From: Zymoseptoria tritici IPO323
Lineage: Eukaryota; Ascomycota; Dothideomycetes; Mycosphaerellales; Mycosphaerellaceae
DNA: 64,000 nt
Direction: 5' to 3'
Assembly: GCF_000219625.1 (NCBI RefSeq)
Contig: NC_018216.1
Span: forward strand, 2,604,001 to 2,668,000
The translations under genes were made by a program, and so were the position numbers. The notes below the pieces were generated by a model. The model saw only the letters and a list, made by a program, of their open reading frames with translations, had not been told where the DNA came from and did no database searches. Positions within the stretch are counted from its first letter, which is position 1. Each line of letters starts with the position of its first letter. Shown piece by piece: positions 24,033 through 32,837 of this stretch.

Positions 24033-25175
24033 TTACCGACGATGAAACAGTTTCAACACCCCTCTGAGCACCTGATGTGCCATCAATTGACTCGGCGGTA
24101 ATCGAGGGCCAACATATCCCTTGATTGGAGGTTCCCACATCGCATTCGCTCCATTGTTCAACGCATGCTCGATCTCGGCCAGCTCGAACCATTTCGCCTC
24201 TTCTAGTTCGGACTCGGGATATGTGATCTCCTCTCCACCAGCAACGCACTGACCCATAGCGCCGATGAGTAACGTTGACGGATATGGCCAGGGCTGTGAG
24301 GAGTGCAGCTGTACACGATCGATGCGAACTCCCGCCTCTTCGAATGCCTCCCTACGAGTGGCGATTTCTAACGACTCTCCTGGCTCGACGAATCCAGACA
24401 GACAGCTGAAGTAGTTGTCCGGCCATCGTTTGCCTCGTCCAATTAAGACTCGCTTTGCATCGGCAGAAAGGGGAGCGATGATGACTGTAGGATCTGTTCT
24501 CGGAAAAGCTTGATTGTGCAAGCCTACACGGGTTGGACAAGCGTTATTTCGAGGTACACCGGCGTCGGTCGGTGGACAGACCACTTTTGCGCCGCCATGC
24601 GTCGATAGCGTCCGGCCTCCACAGGCGCTGCAGAATCTGTTCCTATTATGCCAATCCAACAAAGATCTCGCATGACTGAAGACTGCAGACTCGTCCCGGG
24701 GAAGTTTCAGGTCGATTCGAGTAGGGATATGCGTTTTCCCCTTTTCGACTTGTCTGGCTCGCAACTTGTCGTAATGTGAAGACGTAACGTCGAGTGCGAA
24801 GTAGGGAATGCCACTATATGATCCGAGCTGTGCTGCGTCTTTGCTCGAAGAACCTTCCAGATCCAGACCAAGAAAGACGAGAGATGAATGATGCTCAGCT
24901 GGGTCGAAGGTCTGGATCTGTGTCTTCTCGTCCTTTTGATAGGGTCTTCCTATGAATTCTTGCACATCATCGTAGGAGAGGTATGCGAATCGGCCATCTT
25001 CGTGCCGTAAGGCATTCAGATCCTGGAAAGTCAAGTATCTGGCACTGGCGTGCGTTGACGCCTTGTCCATCAAGTCGTTCTGCACTCGGACGAAGGCGAG
25101 TCGGTCGAGGCTGCCATTGGAGAAGTAAGCATTGTTACCATCGCCGAAGATCTCAGTCAGGGTCGAAGGCGGCAT
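24033..25175 (-). CDS. npy1: NADH pyrophosphatase-type Nudix hydrolase (NudC/Npy1-like)
   Basis: Cleaves NAD(H)-type dinucleotides to mononucleotides; the bacterial relative NudC also decaps NAD-capped RNA. Product of 380 aa from the Met at 25175. N-terminal domain (NAYFSNGSLDRLAFVR...); zinc-ribbon region with CSAC and two further Cys (VVCPP, NACP); then the complete Nudix box GFVEPGESLEIATRREAFEE followed by AGVR, with the catalytic Glu residues present. The family marker SQPWPYPSTLLIG lies just downstream. The frame remains open upstream, with another ATG at 25385. I prefer 25175 because related proteins start close to the YFSG/S-LxR motif, and because 25385 would leave only 10 bp to the divergent EngB start. 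No peroxisomal -SKL-type end is present. Confidence 0.85.
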   Translation of the reverse strand: MPPSTLTEIFGDGNNAYFSNGSLDRLAFVRVQNDLMDKASTHASARYLTFQDLNALRHEDGRFAYLSYDDVQEFIGRPYQKDEKTQIQTFDPAEHHSSLVFLGLDLEGSSSKDAAQLGSYSGIPYFALDVTSSHYDKLRARQVEKGKTHIPTRIDLKLPRDESAVFSHARSLLDWHNRNRFCSACGGRTLSTHGGAKVVCPPTDAGVPRNNACPTRVGLHNQAFPRTDPTVIIAPLSADAKRVLIGRGKRWPDNYFSCLSGFVEPGESLEIATRREAFEEAGVRIDRVQLHSSQPWPYPSTLLIGAMGQCVAGGEEITYPESELEEAKWFELAEIEHALNNGANAMWEPPIKGYVGPRLPPSQLMAHQVLRGVLKLFHRR

Positions 25176-25395
25176 ATCTCCTCGAAGCTTGCCCTGCGAT
25201 GGCAGTGTTGATATGATAGTTGGCCAAGGACATGGTGTCTTTGAAGCATCGTTCGTCGACGAAGAATAGCACTCTGGAAGAGGGGCGCGCTCCACTTCCC
25301 CGCTTGATGCATTAAGCTCCAGAATAAGCGTCGGCCCGTGCACCCGCGTTTCCGACTTGTGAAGTGAATGTTTGGAAAATGGCATCCCAACTTTA
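25176..25395. promoter_or_regulatory. Compact divergent promoter (Nudix / EngB-like)
   Basis: 220 bp separate the chosen head-to-head starts at 25175 (minus) and 25396 (plus). Both leaders and promoters must lie here or overlap the opposite coding region. If the Nudix gene starts at its upstream ATG (25385), only 10 bp remain. Confidence 0.45.
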
Positions 25396-26412
25396 ATGGA
25401 GCTTCTTCGCCTTCCAGCGGCGCTCAGGCGCTCGATACTGTCACAGCCAGCATTTGCTACGTCCGTACGTCGTCTGACGACAGCCGTCGCTCGTGATGGC
25501 TCCACCGACGTCTCATTCAGCACTCCTCCGCTGGACCTCGAGCCTCCACCACTACTCACCCTCTCCTCCGCCACGCTGAACTCCTACACCATATCCTCCG
25601 TCCCCGAGCTATCGCAACTCCGAACCGCCTCATCTTTCTTTACACGCCAACCGCCAACTCTCCTCTTCAGTGCGCCCAACTTCCGGCATCTGCCACAATC
25701 TCACTTTCCGGAAGTGGCCTTTCTCGGTCGTTCGAATGTCGGCAAAAGCAGTCTTCTGAACGCCTTGTTCGGCCGGTCGAATGATAAGGTTGCGCATGTA
25801 TCGAAACGACCTGGACGAACAAAGATGATGAACGGCTTTGGGATCGGTGGTGAAGGCGGCACGGCCGGCGGCGCAGGCACAAAGGGCAAGAAGAAGGAAG
25901 GCGAGACGATGAATCAAGAGGCGTGGAAGAGATTTGGACGAGGAGGATTGATCGTCGTGGATATGCCGGGATACGGAGGTGGAAGTAGACAGGAATGGGG
26001 AGTGGAGGCGTTGAAGTTCTTGGAGAACCGCAAGCAATTGCGACGAACGTTTGTGCTGGTCGATGCTGAGCATGGATTGAAGAGCTCCGATGTCTCGTTG
26101 TTGACGCATCTGCGGAAACAGGGCATTGCACATCAAGTCGTGCTAAGCAAGGTGGACAAGCTCTTGTATCCCAATGCGAAGCCACCGGGCGCAGAGACAC
26201 TGCACAATCGGCTGGTGAAGTTGAGGGATCTCTGCGGCAGCATACGCGAGACATTGAATGAGGCTGCTGAGGGTGGCAGAGATGTAATGGAGGATATTCT
26301 GTGCTGCAGTGCGGAGAAGACATTGGACGACAAGGTGAGGAATACGAAGATTGGGATCAATGAGATTAGGTGGTCGGCCATGAGTGCGTGTGGGCTGGAG
26401 AGTCCTTTGTAG
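25396..26412 (+). CDS. EngB/YihA-type GTPase, probably mitochondrial
   Basis: Single-exon, 338 aa. The N-terminus (MELLRLPAALRRSILSQPAF, then more Arg/Ser and few acids) looks like a mitochondrial presequence. G-domain motifs: G1 GRSNVGKSS, G2-region RPGRTKMMN, G3 DMPGYGGG, G4 SKVDK, and a G5-like CCSAEK. EngB-family GTPases assist ribosome large-subunit assembly; eukaryotic members act in organelles. A Gly/Lys-rich insertion (GEGGTAGGAGTKGKKKEG) lies between G2 and G3. The frame extends to 25372, but the ATG at 25396 gives the best targeting peptide. It is divergent from the Nudix gene and convergent with Argonaute, 127 bp away. Confidence 0.87.
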   Translation: MELLRLPAALRRSILSQPAFATSVRRLTTAVARDGSTDVSFSTPPLDLEPPPLLTLSSATLNSYTISSVPELSQLRTASSFFTRQPPTLLFSAPNFRHLPQSHFPEVAFLGRSNVGKSSLLNALFGRSNDKVAHVSKRPGRTKMMNGFGIGGEGGTAGGAGTKGKKKEGETMNQEAWKRFGRGGLIVVDMPGYGGGSRQEWGVEALKFLENRKQLRRTFVLVDAEHGLKSSDVSLLTHLRKQGIAHQVVLSKVDKLLYPNAKPPGAETLHNRLVKLRDLCGSIRETLNEAAEGGRDVMEDILCCSAEKTLDDKVRNTKIGINEIRWSAMSACGLESPL

Positions 26413-26539
26413 TCCGGGCATCGCAGTTGAGATGCACAATTGCACTGTTCCAATAAACCGACAAAAACAATATCCAAACAATATTCAAATGAGCGTGGTT
26501 CTCTACCATGGCCGATCGTTACCCAACCTCAACTTCCAC

Positions 26540-29500
26540 CTAAACATACCAAGTCGTGTTCTTGATCTTGGGATGGATTTCACCGCTCCAGCTCGTGCTG
26601 GAATCGAACGCCTTAGATTCGCTGGTGTTATTCTCCGCCAGCGCCGTGAAGAGATAACTCCTTCCGCGCTCACACAGCAAGTCGGCGTAGTATGCTGGAG
26701 GACAGATTGAGACGGCCTTGGTCGCGCGGTTGAAGAGATAGCAGAGATGGTGGGTGAACTGCTCGAGCTGATCGGCTTCGAAGGAGATCTCGTCTTTGAT
26801 GACAACGTAATGAGCGGGACGGGCGGTTCCTTGGAGACCTTGGTGTGCCTGGAGGTAAAATTCGCGCAGAATCTTGCTAGTAACTCCGCGGTCGACAACG
26901 GTTCCAGGCAGAGGGTTCCAGTTCCCCTTTTGTCTCTGAGGATCGTAGTCGGCGTCTTGTTCGCGGGTGGGGTAGAATCGTGTGTGGTGTCGCTTCCCGA
27001 CAATGATGATCGCCAGCTTAGGATGCTTTGCTTTGGCGCCGTAGCGGGTCGTGAAAGCCTTCTCGATGCCTGGTAGCTCTTCTTTCAGAACAGTCATGTA
27101 CTGTCCCTCGGAGACGCCATCACGGTAGATGATAATCTTCGTCGGAAGCTTGCTGCCGTTGTGCTTCTGCCAGAGATCCAGACGCTCATTCATCATCTGC
27201 TCAATGCCGTCGACCATTTCCTGGCGACCCTTCTGAGTTTTGATGCTTCCGGGCCACGCGAACATCTGGGAATCGGTACTTGCCACCATGCAGGCAATAC
27301 TCGGAGCGCCTTCTGAGCTTCCGGGCGATGGGTGAGTGACATCGATGCCGACGATCATGGTGTTCTTGTCGACGGGCGCAATGACATTGTTGACGCTGTG
27401 AGAGACGCCACCTCCCTTCGTGTTAAATTTCAAGGCAAGCTGGATGAGAGATTAGCAGGGTCAAAGGAAGTGAAGGCTATGAAGGAGCGCTGGCGGAGTG
27501 TGCTGGTGCCGTGACTAGGGAGCTCCGCCTTGAAGTTGACTTACATTGCCTTGAGCGGGAGTGTCAGCAGGGTTTCAGAAAATTTGTTTGACTTGATCGA
27601 ACTCACCGAAATACATGCCTTGCCCGTTGGGCTTCTGCATCTTGCTTCCAACAGCGCAGACCGTGCCAATGCCGTACGTGATCTGAAAAGAAAAGAAGAA
27701 GGGTCAGTGAGGTCTTAAATATACGGTCGATGAGAACCATACATCACCGTGGAATTTGAGTCTGGCATATAGCCATTTGTCGTTGGCAGGGAGGATGACC
27801 AGCATCATAGCCGCTCTCTTGGCATCGGCATTGGCAAAGATCTGCTTGAGCTGCTTATCGTTCTGCTCACGATTCTGCATTGTCAGAGGCTCCAAGAGAT
27901 GCTCCTGAGTCGAATGACGTGTGCCCATCTGGATGCCGTAATCCTTGAGGAACTTGGCGAAGTCATCGATGAGCTTTGCCGGCCGAGAGATGTCTGGCTG
28001 GTATTGTGTCGGTTCTGGCACCAATGCATTGCCACGATTGCCACGGACGTTCAAGATAACCACCTGCCAGCCATCAAATTTTCCTGGCTTGACGAAGCGC
28101 TGATTCGCGGAGTTCCAGGATCCAGATCTCGGGTTCAGAGATTTGTTTCCGTACTTGATTTGAGGAGCAGCGAGGATCCGGCCAGGAACAGTGATCATCT
28201 TCGTGCTCACCGAAATCCCGAACGGCTTGACTGATCCAGTCTGAGGATCTCCACTGCCGGCAGGGTCTGCGAGACGTAGCAGACGCAAGGCTGTGCCTGG
28301 GGTCTGCGGAGTTCCAGCGATAGACATGGCGTTCAAGTTCGGGAAACGTGCGGCGAACCCGAGCATCTCAGTGGTCTGATCTCCTGAAAGGAGGCGGCGA
28401 TATGCTTGGCCAGGAAGCACCGTGCAGAGCTCGGCTGGTAGATATTGCGGGTCTCCGGGGGTACCGACGTTGAGGACCGGGCGGTCTGGCGACTGGAGAG
28501 TGATTCCGTGATGACGCTTGAAGTAATCAAAGACAGAGATCTCCTGCGCGGACGAGCCAGGCTTGCTTCGGTCCTCGAAGCTGAACTTGACCTCGCGGGC
28601 GTTGCCGAATCGCTTGACCTTGACTTTCCCGATCGACCTCGCAAATCCAACGATGCTCTTGGTCTTCACCATGAATGGCTTGGTCTGACCATCTTTGACG
28701 TACTTGGCCTCGACTTTGAGCATGCGGATGAATGCCTCGATCTGATCAAGTGGTTTGCCGCCTCCAAATTCTGCAATAAGGTCAAAGAGACGCATCGGCT
28801 TGAAGAAGGCTCCACTGGTAGCATTCAAGTTCAACAACATGCGGCCAACAGTGGGCCGAACGGAGGAGTAGTAGCCTCGAAGGGCTTCCAAGCCTGCACC
28901 GAGATTGGCGCTCTCCATGCCAGGATGACCGTGGAATGGATAGAACTTGTTTTGGCCGATATTGCGGACAGTCGGCGAGCTGTTCGGCGGTTTAGCGACG
29001 ATGATGTTCAGCATCTGAATGAGGTCTGCGCTGCCTTGGTACATGGCTCCAGCGGAAGGACTGCGAAGATATTCGATCATTTGGCGGAGGTTGAACGAAC
29101 CCTGGTAGTTCAGACTGGCCAAGAACGTATTCCGTCTTCTCGCCTCTTGCACGAAATCCGGCGGATTTTCTTGCTGTTGCTGCTGCTGGCCGCCTGGGCG
29201 AGAGAGTGTGATCTTCATTTCCGAACTTCCGCCCATATGTTTCTTTATGTCCAACTCTTTCGTGGTGACAAGGATAGTGGCATAGTCTGTTCCCCAACCC
29301 ACGTCTTTCAAAACTGGATGCAGCAGCACCTCCTCGAATATTTGACGCCTCTTCGGTTTGCTGACTTCGCCGCTGACACTCAACTCGTACCGGTAAAGAG
29401 GTTGCTCTGTCAGATTTTGCTCGAAGGCAGTGGCAATCACGAAGTAGTTCGCGCGGAGGACGATCTGCTTGCCCTGAGTTCCATAACCTGGACGTCCGGG

Positions 29501-29932
29501 AAAGCCGTCGATGATCTTGCCTTTGGTCTCTTTGACCAGATCGTCTTCAGCTTTATGTACTCTGGCATCTGGCGCTGGTGCTGGCTCTCCGGGACTGCAA
29601 ATTGTCAGCTTGAATCAAGATGGCAATGGTGTCATGGACGCTTACTCGTAGATCCCGCCTCTTCCGCCGCCTCTTCCGCCGCCTCCTCCATGTGGTCCAC
29701 GAGGCGGTCCAGTCCCACGACCACGATCTCCTCCACGATCTCCACGACCGCGAGATGGACCTCCGCGCATGGCCATCTGCTTTGGCTGCTCGCTTGATGG
29801 ACCCCCTGAGGCTCCTCCGCGGCCACCTCGATCTCCGCCACGTCCTCCTCTGCTGGAGCCGCGGTCGCCACCTCCACGACCACCTGACTCTCCACCACGG
29901 CCACTGCCGCGGCCTCTTGGGTTTCCTGACAT
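26540..29932 (-). CDS. Argonaute (PAZ-PIWI) with N-terminal RGG domain
   Basis: RNA-silencing effector of 1039 aa that binds small RNAs. Exons: 29932-29646, 29594-27743, 27682-27607, 27549-27545 (5 nt), 27439-26540; every junction keeps phase. Residues 1-95 are almost all Gly/Arg (RGG/GRG repeats). The Argonaute N and linker regions follow, then PAZ (YFKRHHGITLQSPDRPVLNV, PAELCTVLPGQ) and MID (GKFDGWQVVILN). The PIWI domain has GIDVTHPSPGS, GRQEMVDGIEQM, IIYRDGVSEGQY and PPAYYADLLCERGR. These give Asp, Glu, Asp and Asp at the slicer positions, so catalysis is plausible; the fourth position is Asp rather than the animal His. The C-terminus ENNTSES...KNTTWYV ends with the family's aromatic-hydrophobic pair. 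Orthology to QDE-2-like Argonautes is likely but was not tested. Confidence 0.93.
27545..27549 (-). other. 5-nt microexon of Argonaute
   Basis: The bases GCAAT are flanked by CTCAAG upstream and GTAAGT downstream on the minus strand. Including them joins GQGMYF to LALKFN as GQGMYFGNLALKFN, the conserved Argonaute sequence, and keeps the frame. Leaving them out shifts the frame. Confidence 0.8.
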
Positions 29933-32837
29933 TTCGAGAGCTCGAAGAGAAATCTGCCCAATTGTCAGTCAACACCTCCGCAGGGGAACGCAACGCCGAT
30001 CTCCGCGTACCTTGGGATGTTCAGAATGAATGGCTCAGTGATAGCAATAATCACAACTCGGTCAACGATTGGAGCTCGGTCAGAGATGATCTGATCGAAC
30101 GCACGTTGTATTGATGTGCGTGTCTTCGTTCTGTTGATCTGAGTGTTGTGTTAGATTTATGTTCGAAATGGAAGGTAAGCTGTGTCGAGATGTTGTTTGG
30201 AAGGGGTTGTTGTAGATCGCCAGAGGGTTGAAGGGTACAGAGGGGTGTTTTATGGCAGTGTATTGTCTTGTGCCGATCGAAGGTGAAAGATCGTGGAAAT
30301 GGGCATGAGACAAACTCACCGAAGTCTCACGTGGCAACGATTGATTGCTTCAGTGTAGGAATGAGTGAGATCGTATCAGAAGCTTCATTCACTGCTTCTC
30401 GGTCCAGCCAGGAGGATTGCTCTGTGCGAGTGCTGACTGATTCCGATACGAGTGAGATTTGTTTGCTTCTTGTCTTGTGATTTTGAGGGCAAGGGACGCC
30501 GCGGAGTGGCGTGGGAGGGAACCCGCCCTGTCCTTGCTGGGAAGTAATGGCAGAAGCGATGGCAATGATGATGTCTTGATGGATAGTTTCGGCAATGGTG
30601 GTGGTGGTATGAAGAAGGGAGGATGAGATGAGAGAGGGTCAGTAACGTCCGGAACGATGCATTCCAATGGCGGTCAACGATCATCACGGATCATGCCGCC
30701 AACCTGGTTCCTGCATGTCGCCGCCTGAAAATCACCAGGGCGTCGCGTCTCACCTGCATGCACTTTGTGATACATCACATTTTCAACGCGAAATCATGTG
30801 ACGCCGTGAAGTGAGAAGTCGTGTTGTGGTGATTCCTGGGGTGCTCGGACATGCTAAAGAATAGGCGTGCCGGACCAAATAGAACTAGGCGTGTACGTAA
30901 CTGAGCAGGACATGCTGAATAGGCGTACAGGTAAGATAGGAGACCATGCTGATAGGCGTGCGGATAAGCTGGCAGGATATGCCAAATAGGCGTACATGCA
31001 CCGTGGCAGGACATGCCAGAAAACCGAGCTGGACGAGCTAGATACCCGGACATGTAACTCAGCAGGATATGCTAAATAGCAGTGCATGACACTCAGCAGG
31101 ACGTGCCAAACAGACGTACACCTCAGGTAAGAAAAGAGGAGATGCCTATAGCCGCACACGTACGAGAGGAAGACTGCCAAGGACTGACTCGGGATGCATC
31201 TACATGATCCGCACGTCTTTTCTCAAAACTCCCACCTTCTTGACATACACGCACACGACACAAAATCTGTCCTGGTTGCCAAGGGAGACATCGCCGCGTC
31301 ACGCCCTCGAAAGGCTCGACACTCTGCCACGCCCGGCCGTTGAAGCGGGCTGCGACCGGTGCATTTCGCGTTGCGCCCGGAGCGGCACGCGCGGACTGCT
31401 GCTTGCGACTCTACTACTACCTACCACACATCCACACGCGATGTCGCAGGTCACATTGCCATATCTGGGCCATCTGTCTCAAGCTGCCAGACACATGGCG
31501 GCTGTGGTGGCTGTGGCGACGGAGCTCGCTCTGGAATATGTCTGCCTCCAAGCACAGGAATGAAGGCTGGCTGACTTCTGGAACTGTTCTTGTGACGCAT
31601 GCAAGTCATTGTGACACCCGGACGGCGGACACCTGCAGCACTATTTGTGCCACCGAAGGACCAAGAGGTGGCCGAAGTCTTGGTGTTGTTTCTGCGACCG
31701 CCATCATTTCCCGACAAATTTCGCACTCCATGCGACGAAGGAGGCCCTATGATGGCGAGACTCCAGAGACATGTTGCCATGCCTTGGTATGCCGGAAGAT
31801 TCCTTCGATCAAGAGTGAGTACTCTGGCTGCAGTTCGGAAATCGAGCGGGGCATGCGCACGTCTTCAGGTACTCCTCTCATCAGCGGCTGCGCTGCCGTG
31901 GGTTCGGCTCCCTGTCTATCCTGTCCATGCTTCGAGACTACCACTGTCGCAGTGTCGAGAGTACATCACGAAGTACGTTGTACATCGCAGCGATGCATCA
32001 TGCATGCGCAGCAACCACGACGCCCGGTGAATATAACGGCGTTCCGTTCCAGCATGCTTCCAACGGCCGCACGCCTCGATGACGAGTTCGGCAAGATCCC
32101 GGACGCCATTCGCGACGGCGACGGACTCTGTCACATCGAATTCGGAGCATCTTGTCACAATGATCAAGCCTCGATGCAGGTCCTGTCCGAGGTGCCGCGT
32201 TGACAACAAGCCGCTCATGATCTTCCTGCACTAGACCGCAAAAAGATAGTCCAGAAAATGGACATTTCCAGGTTGGTTGATGCGAAATTCGCGGAGCGCG
32301 CTACGCCAATCAGGAGCCTGCAGATTCCTCGACGACGGCCGAGCCTCACGAACGCAACGGCTTCGTGCATTCCTGGGCGGCTCTGTTACCTGGGTGAAAA
32401 CCGACCCCACATGAGCGTCCAATGTAGCGTGTGTACCGACTTCAAAGAATGTCGTGGCGAGTACAAGACTACTAGAATGCCATTGTTACACCTGCTGTCT
32501 CTTCCCACCGGGTCACATTCGGATCATCGACCAAAACGAGCACGCGTGCTTCCTTGTCTCTCACTTACGTACCACGAGCAGTCGACCTTTGCGGATGACT
32601 GCACCATCTTGTCCCTTCATTGTTTGAGAGTAATTACATCCCGTCACTGAGTGAACGCCTGTTCGCAGTAGGCGCAGGCATCAAAGGGCCAGATCTTTTC
32701 GACGGCTTGGACGAGCGATCACAAGAACACCCAGCAAGAACCATTTGCAGAGTCAAAACACCAGCTAAGCTCGATTATCCTCTTCCATTCTCCCCAACCG
32801 ACTTTGTTGTACTTACTGACAGATCTTTGCGATCGCC
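29933..32837. other. Gene-poor region between Argonaute and GH81
   Basis: 2.9 kb between divergent genes. The first ~900 bp is the Argonaute upstream region. A 34-bp minisatellite follows at about 30855-31135. From 31160 to 32800 there are only overlapping open frames on both strands (for example 31599-32030 plus and 31451-31780 minus) with no recognisable domain, no clear splice structure and Cys/Arg-rich compositions like random GC-rich frames. An unrecognised gene cannot be excluded. The last few hundred bases are the GH81 upstream region. Confidence 0.5.
30855..31135. repeat. 34-bp degenerate minisatellite related to the 57-bp array
   Basis: About seven degenerate units with the core ATAGGCGTAC, then AGGTAACTGAGCAGGACAT and GCCAA, spaced about 34 bp apart. 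Examples begin at 30886, 30919, 30952, 30985 and 31073. Aligned to the array at 23441-23996, the unit matches both ends of the 57-bp monomer and lacks the middle ~23 bp. Confidence 0.85.

Noticed and set aside
30855..31135. CRISPR-like array
   Set aside because: Units are directly adjacent and degenerate with no unique spacers, and the genome is eukaryotic.
31340..32203. Plus-strand 287-codon open frame in the Argonaute-GH81 gap
   Set aside because: It starts without a clear ATG context, has many Cys, Trp and His in random order, no domain, and overlaps other equally long frames on the opposite strand.
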